Shown: positions 34,345-43,845, counted from the first letter of the stretch. The stretch is 64,000 nt of DNA from Bin55 sp964572845 (GCA_964572845.1 CAZNFX010000009.1:149283-213282); one strand, 5' to 3'. Notes: generated by a model not told the origin, from the sequence alone. A program made the numbers and translations.

Positions 34345-35418
34345 ATGAAGTTTGGCGTATGCGTTGCATCGCATGTCAATGACATAGACTACATTGTTCG
34401 TGCGGAGGAACTTGGTTTTCACTCTGCGTGGCTAGCGGACAGCCAAATGCTGTGGTCGGATTGCTATGCCACCTTGGCTTTAGCCGCAACACAGACGTCG
34501 AGAATCAATTTGGGAACCGGTGTTGCCGTTACAGGCACTCGGCCGGCACCGGTTACAGCAAGCAGCATTGCAACAATCAATGCCCTTGCGCCCGGTCGCA
34601 CATTCTTGGGTGTCGGCTCAGGAAACACCGCAATGCGGGTGATGGGATTGCCGCCACAACGCATTGCAGAGTTTGATCGCTACCTCCAAGTCCTGCGTCC
34701 ACTACTGAAGGGAGAGGAAAGCAATCTAGATCCGGTCCGTAACAAGATTCCGATTCGACATGTCATGCCAGACGAAGGGTTCGTAAACTTCGAGAACCCC
34801 ATACCGATCTATGTGTCGGGATTTGGTCCAAAGTCGCTCGCCGTTGCCGGCAAGCACGGCGACGGGGCGGTCTTAGCTATGCCCGCCAATGCAAACATCA
34901 TGGCTAACATCTGGAGAATGCTTGACGTAGGACACGATTCCACTCGAGAAGAGCTCGACAAGGATCACTTTTTGACTACGGCACTTACCGCAATCGTCGT
35001 ACTTGACCCGGGTGAACCGGTTGACAGTCCACGTGTAAAGTCGGAATGCGGAGCCATGGCCATGGCAGCCATACACTTTGGGTATGAGCAAGTAAGGAAT
35101 TTCGGCAGAACGCCTGGAGGCGCTCTCGCCTATGTTTGGGAAGACTATCGAGACATGATCGAATCCTATCCCGAAGAGCGTCGTCACCAGCGGATCCATG
35201 CAGGGCACAATTGCTGGGTAATTCCGGAAGAGGAGAAGTTTCTAACTCCTGAGGTACTCAAGGCTTCAAGTCTGATTGGTACGAGAGACGAGATCATTGA
35301 TCAACTTGGTCAGCTGAGCGAAGCCGGTCTGCACCAAGTTATGGTTTTGCCCAATTTCGACACGCGATATCAGTCTATTGAACGATTGGCGCGCGATGTA
35401 ATCGGCAATGTCCCATAG
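34345..35418 (+). CDS. LLM-class flavin/F420-dependent oxidoreductase 2
   Basis: From ATG at 34345 the protein has 357 residues and a luciferase-like TIM barrel: FHSAWLADSQMLW, SRINLGTGVAVTGTRPA, GRTFLGVGSGNTAMRVMGLP and IPIYVSGFGPKS. The layout is close to methylene-tetrahydromethanopterin-reductase-like LLM proteins. It sits in the middle of an operon with the DinB-fold protein and a cytoplasmic hydrolase, so the three probably act on one compound. The cofactor (FMN or F420) is undecided. Confidence 0.82.
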   Translation: MKFGVCVASHVNDIDYIVRAEELGFHSAWLADSQMLWSDCYATLALAATQTSRINLGTGVAVTGTRPAPVTASSIATINALAPGRTFLGVGSGNTAMRVMGLPPQRIAEFDRYLQVLRPLLKGEESNLDPVRNKIPIRHVMPDEGFVNFENPIPIYVSGFGPKSLAVAGKHGDGAVLAMPANANIMANIWRMLDVGHDSTREELDKDHFLTTALTAIVVLDPGEPVDSPRVKSECGAMAMAAIHFGYEQVRNFGRTPGGALAYVWEDYRDMIESYPEERRHQRIHAGHNCWVIPEEEKFLTPEVLKASSLIGTRDEIIDQLGQLSEAGLHQVMVLPNFDTRYQSIERLARDVIGNVP

Positions 35419-35430
35419 GATTCGCCAACC

Positions 35431-36174
35431 ATGAATTTAGACTGGAAGCCAGCTCAGGATCCACAAGGTTACGCTACCGCAGAGTTCATTGCTCGAGTGC
35501 CTGATCATCGAGAGGTAACAGGTTGCCTATGGATTCCCGATGGCCCTACAAGGGAGCAAATCCTCATGGCGTTTGGTCACGGCGCGTCCGGCGACCGATA
35601 CCAAATGCCGATTCCCCATTTGGCTCGTCGCTTTGCCAAACAGGGGATTGCGTCTCTGGCAATGGACGGACCGGTTCACGGACTACGGCAACGCAAGTCC
35701 GGCGACCGTCTTGCGCTGACTGAAGAGATGCAGCGTCCCACTATGGTCGAAGACATGATTGTGGATTGGCGAGCAGCCATAAATGCAGCAACGTCGAAAC
35801 TTGGATTCGAAGTCAAGAAGTTTGGATATTTTGGCTTGTCCATGGGGTCAATCTTCGGCATTCCGTTCTTGGCGGCGCGTGCACGTAACAATGAACCCAT
35901 TACTGTTGCAACTCTCGGACTGCTAGGAACCAGCGGTCCCGTCGTAGCTCTGGCAGAGCGACTGAAGCACGATGCAACAGCGATAGAGTCACCTGTGTTT
36001 TTTGTGATGCAGCTGGAGGACGAATTGTTTCCGCGCGATGGTTGTCTCGAGCTGTTCGATTCACTGGGAAGCACGGACAAACGATTGCATGCCAACCCGG
36101 GACTCCATCCCGCTGTACCCGCGGAAGAGGTCGACTTCTGCTTCGAATTCCTTTCTAAACGTCTGCTCGACTAG
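35431..36174 (+). CDS. Alpha/beta-hydrolase (dienelactone-hydrolase/esterase type)
   Basis: The 247-residue cytoplasmic hydrolase has AFGHGASGDRYQMP (oxyanion loop), YFGLSMGSIFG (nucleophile Ser), and QLEDELFPRDGC with GLHPAVP for the acid and His. It starts 12 bases after the LLM gene, the last member of the three-gene operon. It converges with the CmcJ-like gene across 30 bases without a terminator. Confidence 0.8.
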   Translation: MNLDWKPAQDPQGYATAEFIARVPDHREVTGCLWIPDGPTREQILMAFGHGASGDRYQMPIPHLARRFAKQGIASLAMDGPVHGLRQRKSGDRLALTEEMQRPTMVEDMIVDWRAAINAATSKLGFEVKKFGYFGLSMGSIFGIPFLAARARNNEPITVATLGLLGTSGPVVALAERLKHDATAIESPVFFVMQLEDELFPRDGCLELFDSLGSTDKRLHANPGLHPAVPAEEVDFCFEFLSKRLLD

Positions 36175-36204
36175 TCTTTCATCAAGCGATTGGCGTCCGT
36201 CAAG

Positions 36205-37479
36205 TTAGAAGAAGACAAAGGACCGTACTACAACGTTCTTCCGACACGGGGCGTTTTCTGAAGCTGTCGGATCTATACAAGCAGTATGGAATGACCAACG
36301 CGATACCGATCCATCGGTTACCGAGTCGTAGCACTTGAGCATCGAGACTTCGGTGGGTTCCTGATTTGGAAACCAGTACCACTCGTGATCGGGACGAAAC
36401 GTAAATCGTGTCGTTTCACCAACCCTGTCGTCATACACTCGGTAATTCGTAATGTAGGGCTGGTCTGCAAACGAAGGCCATGCACACAGGACAAATGGGT
36501 TTTGCCGAACAGTCTCCATGGGTTTTGCCAAATTAATGGACATGAACCGGCGTGACATCTTTACGTCTGCCTGCTCTTCTGTATAGCTCTGCTCGCGGCC
36601 AAAATTCCTCAAGTTCTTTGTGAGCAGTTCCCGGCACCTTACACGTCCGCTGTTATCGTTCAAATCGTTGTGAACAATGTAGGCGTAATTTGCATTCACG
36701 CCCGGAATCTTCTTCTCTTGATTCTCGGTTCGATCGCCTTGGTAGTCCTTGTCAAAAACGTCGTGGTTGTAGACTAGGGCATCAGTCGCGCCAGGAAAGA
36801 ACTCCAAGAGTAGCTTTTCCATCTCTGGATAGAACACCCGTTCTACCTCAGCAGCATCATAGAAGTTCTCGCATTTCGATTCGCAGTAGCCCAACGAGAC
36901 GCCCAGTCTGTCCATGCATTCGGGGCTGGCTGGGGATAGTCCCGGGTAATACTCCTCCATTCTTCGTGCATCCCTTAGCACTTGCGGAAAATAGAGAGAA
37001 CGTCGCCCGTTGTCCCGTTCATTCCTGCGCAACGCCTGCGCTTCTGTTTCTCTACTTGGATCGCGCCACAACGCATTCGAAGAGACAATTGAGTACGATG
37101 GTTCTTCGTGTATGGTGTAGCGCAAGGGTACGACAAGCCCGCCCTCAGGCGCTTCTAGGCTGTTTTCTTGAATGTACTCCATGCACTCATCGTAGCCACG
37201 GAACCCCCATCCCCACTTGGTTTGAACCGGGCCGGGTGGCGCGTTCTCGAGCATTTCGATGACTGCCTGCCCTTTTCCTTTAGCAATCTGAGCCAATGCA
37301 TCTTCAGTGGCGGCCACTGTACCGGCATCGCCATTCCGTTCCCGATACATGTACGAATATCCGCCGTTTGCCGCGATGGGCTGGGATTGTCCTTTCGTTA
37401 GCTCGAACGATGGCTTAAACGCCGACGAGTAGCTCTCGTTTGATGCTTCCCGATTTTCCAAAACGCTGGATTGCTTCAT
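36205..37479 (-). CDS. CmcJ/NvfI-like non-heme oxygenase
   Basis: The 424-residue protein matches the CmcJ/NvfI/AsaB pattern. FFPGATDALVYNHDVFDK is followed by AYIVHNDLNDNSG (His and Asp), RRFMSINLAKPMETVRQNPF, then FRPDHEWYWFPNQEPTEVSMLKCYDS and SFHTACIDP (His). Related fungal and bacterial enzymes modify natural products, for example cephem methoxylation or asymmetric isomerisation. N-terminal residues 40-140 read as the family's conserved leader domain. TAGGAA precedes the ATG at proper spacing. It is unusual in a bacterium of this type. Confidence 0.7.
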   Translation of the reverse strand: MKQSSVLENREASNESYSSAFKPSFELTKGQSQPIAANGGYSYMYRERNGDAGTVAATEDALAQIAKGKGQAVIEMLENAPPGPVQTKWGWGFRGYDECMEYIQENSLEAPEGGLVVPLRYTIHEEPSYSIVSSNALWRDPSRETEAQALRRNERDNGRRSLYFPQVLRDARRMEEYYPGLSPASPECMDRLGVSLGYCESKCENFYDAAEVERVFYPEMEKLLLEFFPGATDALVYNHDVFDKDYQGDRTENQEKKIPGVNANYAYIVHNDLNDNSGRVRCRELLTKNLRNFGREQSYTEEQADVKMSRRFMSINLAKPMETVRQNPFVLCAWPSFADQPYITNYRVYDDRVGETTRFTFRPDHEWYWFPNQEPTEVSMLKCYDSVTDGSVSRWSFHTACIDPTASENAPCRKNVVVRSFVFF

Positions 37480-37681
37480 AACATGTTCCTAATCCAATTC
37501 TTCAAATTATGACATACCAAGCTTTGGCGAATGGTTGTCCCACGTGTTGGTACTGCCACAACAATTCATTTGAGCATTTCGCAAGTTGCACGCATCGAGA
37601 TTTGCCGAAATTGAAGCGACTGTCTAACGCTTTGAACTATACTTTGCGCAGAAAACCTCTGTTTCTTGGCACCGTTTTTCC

Positions 37682-38116
37682 ATGATCCAATCTAGCCTGA
37701 CATCGATTCTCAACTTGTTTCGGTTCGGTTCTCAGCAGTCGCAGGAGGACCTATTCAATGAAGCAACGTTAATGATTTTGGCGCGTGCGACGAGTTCAGA
37801 CTCAAACATCAATACAAGGGAAGTCGAGACAGTGCAGGCTATAGTGAAGGAAACGACAGGGGAGGAGGTTTCGACAGCCGATGTCAGGTTGGCAGCCAAT
37901 TCAAGACTCTACGAGAGTGCACCCCTAGACCGCTATTTGGCAAGCACTAGCAAAGTGCTTTCATTCGATCAGCGTTTACTGATCATGAATGCATTGGTAA
38001 GTGTGATCAAGTCCGATGACAAGATCTCCAATCGCGAGATCTCGTTTTTTAACAATGTAGCGACAGCATTCGGCATCACTCCCGCCGACGTTCTTGGATT
38101 GCAGGCGACCAATTGA
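37682..38116 (+). CDS. TerB-like domain protein
   Basis: The 144-residue all-helical protein resembles the TerB/DjlA-N-terminal domain: LMILARATSSDSNINTREV and LVSVIKSDDKISNREISFF are two repeats with acidic metal-binding-like positions (D-x-x-I-x-x-x-E). No tellurite operon is nearby. A -10-like TATACT lies about 45 bases before the ATG, without a clear -35. It is likely a cytoplasmic or membrane-associated accessory protein of unknown role. Confidence 0.7.
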   Translation: MIQSSLTSILNLFRFGSQQSQEDLFNEATLMILARATSSDSNINTREVETVQAIVKETTGEEVSTADVRLAANSRLYESAPLDRYLASTSKVLSFDQRLLIMNALVSVIKSDDKISNREISFFNNVATAFGITPADVLGLQATN

Positions 38117-38177
38117 CCTATTGTCTTTGTTGGTGCGCTTTACGCTCAACTCTTAGCACTGTCTTCTCTATCGTTCA

Positions 38178-39194
38178 TTGGTCTCACTAGCCCCTGATCA
38201 AATCAAATCGTTTGTTAGCGACGGCTATTTGGTACTCAAGAACGTAGTCCCGCTTTCAGTCGCCAAACGCGCCCGCAGGACGTTCTTTCGCGCTTTGGGC
38301 GCGGCGCCAGGAGCCAAGCAGGTTTCAAATGCTTGGAGGCGATTGGCTGGACACTCCGATATCCTTGCGCTCGTAGCCAATCGCAATGAAATCCGATCGC
38401 TAGTTGAAGACGCAATTGGTGATCCGATACGTGGCTTTCAGTATGCGCAAATTGCAACACAATTCCCTACCGAACCATCTAGTCGCATAGCGGAATCTGG
38501 ATATCCTGACTGCGACATTCCCTTTCACGGTTGGCACGGACACTTGGACGGGTTGTGGAACGGAGCGCGAGCGCCCCACCAAGATGCTGGACGTGCCATG
38601 TCGCAGAAAGAACTGCAGGCATGGAATCAAGACCCTGGCACCAACGGTGTAAAGCGCACCTATCCGGGCACAGGAGCCAACCTTACGAACTTCACCGCGT
38701 TGCTTGGATTTCCACTTTCAAACCAAAGTCGAGAGGGAGTAGGAAACTTGGGACTACTACGTGGCGCGCACCACCACGTCGAGAAGTTTTTTCGATTCCA
38801 AAGGGATCAAGGCGGTCCCCTTGGTCCCGACGGCCCGGGGTGGGAACGCATTCACACCGAAGCACCAAATGGCTGTGGATTGAGACACTATCCAGAGCAA
38901 GTAAGAGAGCAATATCAAGACTCAGCTTTGTGCACGAATGATGGTCGCAGCTGGCCCAAGCCAGATTTTATAAGGATGGAACTTGGGGATGCGGTGCTGA
39001 CCCAGTATGCTGTGCCTCACGGAGCAACTCGATGCGAAGCCGACGAGCCACGCATCATGGCGTATTTTCGTCTTACGAGTGACAACCGACCGGACCATCT
39101 CAAAAGCAATTTTGTGGATAGCTTGACCGACAATTGGCTGGAATGGAAGGGAATACAGGACGTCGCAAGAGAAATAATCTCTGCCGCGTCGTAA
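38178..39194 (+). CDS. Phytanoyl-CoA dioxygenase (PhyH) family protein 4
   Basis: The 338-residue protein has iron ligands in GWHGHLDGLWNG (His, Asp) and AVPHGATRCE (distal His). It shares the subgroup block LRGAHHHVEKFFRFQRDQ, then GPDGPGW and APNGCG, with the PhyH protein at 16876. The only plausible start is TTG at 38178, since the conserved DQIKSFVSDGYLVLKN follows at once. It precedes the paired acyl-CoA dehydrogenases by 56 bases and probably belongs to their operon. Confidence 0.83.
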   Translation: MVSLAPDQIKSFVSDGYLVLKNVVPLSVAKRARRTFFRALGAAPGAKQVSNAWRRLAGHSDILALVANRNEIRSLVEDAIGDPIRGFQYAQIATQFPTEPSSRIAESGYPDCDIPFHGWHGHLDGLWNGARAPHQDAGRAMSQKELQAWNQDPGTNGVKRTYPGTGANLTNFTALLGFPLSNQSREGVGNLGLLRGAHHHVEKFFRFQRDQGGPLGPDGPGWERIHTEAPNGCGLRHYPEQVREQYQDSALCTNDGRSWPKPDFIRMELGDAVLTQYAVPHGATRCEADEPRIMAYFRLTSDNRPDHLKSNFVDSLTDNWLEWKGIQDVAREIISAAS

Positions 39195-39250
39195 CATTTG
39201 TATCGTAGGGAGATTGGCAAATCGCCCACTTGCCACAGCAGGAGGACACT

Positions 39251-40456
39251 ATGGACCTAGCGTACAGCGAAGAGTACGAGCAGTTTCGCGAAGAGCTTCG
39301 TCGTTTCCTTAAGGAAAACAAGCATAGATCACCGGATATGGTTACAACCTCCTTCACGGGCGAAGAACGGGCGCAGGCGGCACGCGACTGGCAACAACTA
39401 CTGATTGATCACGGGTATGCCGCCAGAACCATCCCACGAGAATACGGCGGGTATGGCGCTAAACCTGATCCGTTGAAGTCTCACATAATCGCGGAGGAGT
39501 TTGCAAAGCACCGTGTGCGGCCGGGGCATTCTGGCGACAACAGGCTTGTTCCAACGGTACTCGAACTAGGAACCGAAGAACAGAAGCAATGGCTCGTACC
39601 ACCAACTGTTCGAGGAGAAATGACGTGGTGCCAAGGCTACTCCGAACCAGAAAGTGGATCGGATCTTGCCTCCTTGACAACGCATGCCTATGTGGACGGA
39701 GACGAGTTTGTTATCAACGGCCAAAAAATCTGGACATCGGGCGCTAAACGTGCCGATATGATGTTTTGTCTCGTACGCACGGAGCCGGACGCACCCAAAC
39801 ACGAAGGGATAAGCTACCTGATTTTCTCGATGGATACTCCGGGCATCGAAGTTCGACCTTTGGTTACGATGACTGGAGAAGCCTTCTTCAACGAAGTGTT
39901 TTTCACTGATGCGCGAGTCCCAACGACGCAAATCATCGGTAAACGTGGCGAGGGTTGGTTTGTGGCTAACAACACATTGAAGTATGAACGTGAAGGACTC
40001 GGGGACCCCAATCAGACCGAAAGCCGCTTGCTTGAGTTGATTTCGATGATGCAACTGGAAACGCTTGATGGCGAGCGATTGATAGATCGGCCGGTATACC
40101 GCGATCGGCTGCAAAAACTTCAAGGCCGAGTTCTCGCCATGAAATTCAACAGTATGAGAGTTCTTACTAGTCGGTCCAAAGGAGAGGAACCAGGTCTTCC
40201 TCGATGGATCGTGAAGCTGCAAGGTTGTGAGCTCAACCACCAAATTGCCAACCTTGCAATTGATGTGCTTGGAGAATTGGGGACTCTCTACTACGGTTCC
40301 CCTCTTCTTCGTGCCAACGGGAGTTGGCAGCAACGTTACATGATGGATTTAGGCCTGATTATCGGAGGGGGTACAGCACAAATTCAGAAAAACATAATTG
40401 GCGAGCGTGCCCTAGGATTGCCCAAAGAACCGAAGCAAGCCAGTCAGCAGGTCTAG
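39251..40456 (+). CDS. Acyl-CoA dehydrogenase, subunit 1 of a pair
   Basis: From ATG at 39251, preceded by the strong site GCAGGAGGACACT, the protein has 401 residues. It shows acyl-CoA dehydrogenase motifs: CQGYSEPESGSDLAS (substrate/FAD loop), INGQKIWTSGA and GGGTAQIQKNIIGERALGLP. The usual C-terminal catalytic Glu (YEGT) is Gly here. A Glu in QGCELNHQ occupies the alternative helix position used by FadE28/ChsE-type enzymes. The second dehydrogenase follows after 5 bases, as in heterotetrameric enzymes for side chains of steroids and similar bulky acyl-CoAs. Confidence 0.88.
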   Translation: MDLAYSEEYEQFREELRRFLKENKHRSPDMVTTSFTGEERAQAARDWQQLLIDHGYAARTIPREYGGYGAKPDPLKSHIIAEEFAKHRVRPGHSGDNRLVPTVLELGTEEQKQWLVPPTVRGEMTWCQGYSEPESGSDLASLTTHAYVDGDEFVINGQKIWTSGAKRADMMFCLVRTEPDAPKHEGISYLIFSMDTPGIEVRPLVTMTGEAFFNEVFFTDARVPTTQIIGKRGEGWFVANNTLKYEREGLGDPNQTESRLLELISMMQLETLDGERLIDRPVYRDRLQKLQGRVLAMKFNSMRVLTSRSKGEEPGLPRWIVKLQGCELNHQIANLAIDVLGELGTLYYGSPLLRANGSWQQRYMMDLGLIIGGGTAQIQKNIIGERALGLPKEPKQASQQV

Positions 40457-40461
40457 CAAGA

Positions 40462-41538
40462 ATGGATTTTGCTTTAAGTGAAGAACAGGCCATCCTCCAA
40501 GACACCCTCAAGGAGTTCCTCCGACAACATTGCACTCTGGATAAAGTTCGTCAATGCATACGCGATACTGTTAGCTGCGATGCAGACATTTCCCGCGGTT
40601 TGCTGGAGCTTGGTCTGCCTGGGATCGTGGTTCCGGAGGAATTTGGCGGAGCTGGACTGAGCTACTTGGACGCGGCTTTGGTGGTTGAAGCGCTTGGTGA
40701 GGCAATTGCGCCAGTCCCGTTCCTAGGTCCCAATGTAGTCGCACCATTCACAATATCAGCCACAGGCAGCGACCAGCAAAAATCCGACTGGCTTCCGAAA
40801 ATCGCATCGGGTAGTGTTCTAATTGGAATTGCGTTTAGCGAAACTATTGGTAGCAGAATCGATAGCTTTGCATTTGTCGACTCTGGACGAATCAACGGAG
40901 AATTTACATTCGTAATTGATGGCAACGACGCCTCGCATTTGCTAGTTGCAGATCAGAATTCCGAGATTTACTTGGTGGATGTCAATGATGTAGCAACAAC
41001 ATTGCTCCAGTCCATAGATCGAACACGATCGGTAGCCCAAGTCACCATGGTTAACACTCCCTGCGAATTGCTACCCGGATCATCCAATTTCGAAGCCTTA
41101 GATAGGAGTATCGCAGTAGCTCGAATCATGCTTGCAGCAGACTCGTTAGGTGCCGCACAATCGATGCTGGACAAGGCCGTAGCATACGCCAAGGAGAGAA
41201 AGCAATTCAACCGTGTGATTGGATCTTTCCAAGCAGTTAAGCACATGTGTGCCGAAATGGCTGCAGAACTAGAGCCATGCAGGTCGCTGGTCTGGTATGC
41301 AGCTCATTCTGTACTAGCAATACCTGACGAGACGCAGGTTGTCGCATGCCATGCGAAAGCGCATCTATCTGACGTTGCTCAATTTGTAGCTCGCAAGTCA
41401 ACCGAAGTTCATGGAGGAATGGGATTCACGGATCTGCTGGGTTTGCACTACTGGTTCAAACGAATCGGATTAAACCGTCAGCTGCTAGGGTCCCCCGACG
41501 TGATTAGAGAGGAAGCAGCCCGAGCCCAAGATTGGTAG
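40462..41538 (+). CDS. Acyl-CoA dehydrogenase, subunit 2 of a pair
   Basis: From ATG at 40462 the protein has 358 residues with the shortened, FadE29-like layout: EFGGAGLSYLDAALVVEALG, a degenerate FAD loop, then YAKERKQFNRVIGSFQAVKH and STEVHGGMGFTDLLGLHYWFKR. It lacks the canonical C-terminal Glu and keeps few substrate-loop residues, as expected for the partner subunit of an alpha2beta2 enzyme. The 5-base gap to subunit 1 supports equal expression and direct assembly. Confidence 0.87.
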   Translation: MDFALSEEQAILQDTLKEFLRQHCTLDKVRQCIRDTVSCDADISRGLLELGLPGIVVPEEFGGAGLSYLDAALVVEALGEAIAPVPFLGPNVVAPFTISATGSDQQKSDWLPKIASGSVLIGIAFSETIGSRIDSFAFVDSGRINGEFTFVIDGNDASHLLVADQNSEIYLVDVNDVATTLLQSIDRTRSVAQVTMVNTPCELLPGSSNFEALDRSIAVARIMLAADSLGAAQSMLDKAVAYAKERKQFNRVIGSFQAVKHMCAEMAAELEPCRSLVWYAAHSVLAIPDETQVVACHAKAHLSDVAQFVARKSTEVHGGMGFTDLLGLHYWFKRIGLNRQLLGSPDVIREEAARAQDW

Positions 41539-41589
41539 CTGCATCCACAAGTCCCCTAACCGATTCCCTCAGAAGGAGTCTCTTCCCGA

Positions 41590-42636
41590 ATGACAGGTTC
41601 ATACTCGATTCCAATGTCATTTCCGTTGCCTCGGATAATCCAGCACGTCTGCTACCCCGCGTTAGTGTGTTTGACGACGATAGCCACGGCTGAGGAAGTC
41701 TCGGTGCTTGTCGATGGGAGTTTTTCGTCACCACTTGTGCCTGAAGAGGTTGAATACTACGCATTGCTGCCTCCGAACTACACGGATGAGCAGGCAGAGT
41801 TCCCATTGGTATTGAATCTACACGGTGGTGGCGGATCTCGCGAGATGTTGAAGCGACAGCAGCCTAGATTCACCGAGTTGTGGCAAGAGGGTGATTTGCG
41901 GTCGATGGTTATCGTCTCACCTAGTGTCGCGCCGCGCTCTTTCTACATGGACTACAAGGATGGGTCTCAAAAGTGGGAAACGCTGTTGGTCGGTCCGTTT
42001 CTTACCCATTTGCAGGAAGCCTTCAATGTACGCACAGATCGACGTGGAACCTTGCTTACGGGCATTTCCATGGGAGGTATGGGTGCACTCCGGATGGCTC
42101 TCAAACATTCTGACGTGTTCGGCGCCGTGGCCGCCTTAGAACCCGGGATTGAACCAATCGATGATTGGGCGGATTTGCGTCCAAAACATAGATTCTGGAG
42201 AGCGGATACGCTCTTGGAGTCAATCTTCGGAAAACCTGTTGATCGAGAATATTGGAACGGCAACAATCCTGCCACGATAGCTATGCGCAACGGCGAAGTC
42301 TTACGCAAGTCAGGTCTCAAAATCTTCATAGAAGCTGGAGATGCTGACCTATTCTGGCTATATGAGGGAACGGAGTTTCTTCACCAGGTCCTTTGGAAGG
42401 AGAAAATACGCCATGAGTATCGACTCTATTACGATGAAGATCACGTTGGTCGGTCCATTGGTCCGCGTACAGAGGCGGCTTTTCAATTCCTGTCCAACTC
42501 CCTGGCAGACAAAGAGATCGATCCTGTCGTAGAGTCTGTTCGGAGGAGAATTGATCCGCTCAAGCGAAGGCTAAACGAGGCCGATCACTACGAAGTAGAC
42601 ATCAATTTAATAGGACCACAAGAGTCTACGCAGTAG
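41590..42636 (+). CDS. Exported esterase (esterase D/feruloyl-esterase-like)
   Basis: The 348-residue protein has a signal peptide ending near LTTIATAEE. The mature part reads as an alpha/beta-hydrolase of the putative-esterase family: LVLNLHGGGGSREMLKRQ (oxyanion), TGISMGGMGALRMAL (nucleophile Ser), EAGDADLFW (acid) and YDEDHVGRS (His). AAGGAG lies about 11 bases before the ATG. It follows the dehydrogenase pair by 51 bases and may be the operon's last gene, releasing substrate in the periplasm. Confidence 0.8.
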   Translation: MTGSYSIPMSFPLPRIIQHVCYPALVCLTTIATAEEVSVLVDGSFSSPLVPEEVEYYALLPPNYTDEQAEFPLVLNLHGGGGSREMLKRQQPRFTELWQEGDLRSMVIVSPSVAPRSFYMDYKDGSQKWETLLVGPFLTHLQEAFNVRTDRRGTLLTGISMGGMGALRMALKHSDVFGAVAALEPGIEPIDDWADLRPKHRFWRADTLLESIFGKPVDREYWNGNNPATIAMRNGEVLRKSGLKIFIEAGDADLFWLYEGTEFLHQVLWKEKIRHEYRLYYDEDHVGRSIGPRTEAAFQFLSNSLADKEIDPVVESVRRRIDPLKRRLNEADHYEVDINLIGPQESTQ

Positions 42637-42771
42637 ACCTTTGCCCATTCAATCCACTCTTCTCGCAATGTGCGTGTGCAGCATGTCGGTTCGCTGAGCC
42701 AACGACTCCGTAGCAGTTCCCCAATCCACCTAGTTCAACTAGCACTTGCGCATGGACTTTTTTCGGCTCGA

Positions 42772-43845
42772 CTACCTCACGGACGTTGGTGATTCACGAA
42801 GATTTACAGTCTTTATCTCGCCACTTGAAGTCCCAATGACAGCTGACTTTCCATCATCCGTCAGGTCGAAGCTAAAAATCGGACTGTGCACAACAAAGTT
42901 GTGCACGGGCTCCCCGGTATGAGTTCGGTGCGAAACAAGTGAGCCATCAGCTTTGTTATCGCTCGAGAAAATCAATTCGTCGCTGGGAGAGAATTGCAGG
43001 TCAAAAGCCGTCGTGTCGAACTTGTGCAGCACTTGACTTTCGCCTGTGGGATAGTGAACCAGTTTCACTGTACCGTCATGGAGCCCGAGCGCTACGGTTT
43101 CGTTGTCAAAGGCAATGTCGATTGCACGGACGCCATTTCCCTCTTCCTCTTGCCATTCACGCTTTTCGTCTCCGGAAGGAAACTCCAAGAGCAATACGGT
43201 GCCCGTATCGTTGTCCGTCTTGGCATCAGGATCGTCCGTTTCCGAGTTTAGACTTACAAAAGCAAATGCCAATAGCGTTCCGTCATCAGAAAGTGACAAC
43301 GAAGGATCCTCCGCGTCCAGGTAAGTCCACGTCTTAGTTGTTCTTCCCGACTCTACTTCGATGATCGCCAGATTCACACCTATGCGAAACGCCCGTCTCT
43401 TGGAAGCAACTGCAATAAATTTGTCGTCGGGCGAAAACCGTAGGACGTGTCCCTCGGAGAAATCTCCCAATGAAATTGCTTTTACTCTGTCGCACTCTAC
43501 CGGATCATACAAGAGTATTCTGTGCATGCTGCCCCAGGCAAGTGCTGGTCCCATTTGTTCCTTGCCAACTGCAACTAGCTCACCTGACGAAGAGAATGTG
43601 GCTATGCCTCGATATTGCCAGCTTCCGATCCCAGTAGACCAATGGCACATTTGCTTGTTGGATGACAATTCGATAGTCTCCACACCATCTCGAAAGTAGC
43701 GCACCGCAGCGAGGTCCCCGCTCGGCGTCACATCAACCGAGAGCACAACCCTCCTAAATTTGCTGTCGTCGTAGCATCCAGCCACCACCAACAGAATCAC
43801 GCAAACGACGGCTGTCTTAGAAATTCGCATTGAGGTTGTCAGCAT
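42772..43845 (-). CDS. WD40-like repeat lipoprotein 1
   Basis: The N-terminus is a lipoprotein signal with the perfect lipobox VAGC (Cys at about residue 24). The remaining 330 residues are WD40/YVTN-type repeats: VLRFSPDDKFIAVAS, LSLSDDGTLLAFAF, IAFDNETVALGLHDGTVKLV and FDLTDDGKSAVIGTSSGEIKTV. It shares this architecture and wording with the lipoprotein at 44597, so the two are paralogues. It is probably a membrane-anchored scaffold; the partner is unknown. Confidence 0.82.
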   Translation of the reverse strand: MLTTSMRISKTAVVCVILLVVAGCYDDSKFRRVVLSVDVTPSGDLAAVRYFRDGVETIELSSNKQMCHWSTGIGSWQYRGIATFSSSGELVAVGKEQMGPALAWGSMHRILLYDPVECDRVKAISLGDFSEGHVLRFSPDDKFIAVASKRRAFRIGVNLAIIEVESGRTTKTWTYLDAEDPSLSLSDDGTLLAFAFVSLNSETDDPDAKTDNDTGTVLLLEFPSGDEKREWQEEEGNGVRAIDIAFDNETVALGLHDGTVKLVHYPTGESQVLHKFDTTAFDLQFSPSDELIFSSDNKADGSLVSHRTHTGEPVHNFVVHSPIFSFDLTDDGKSAVIGTSSGEIKTVNLRESPTSVR

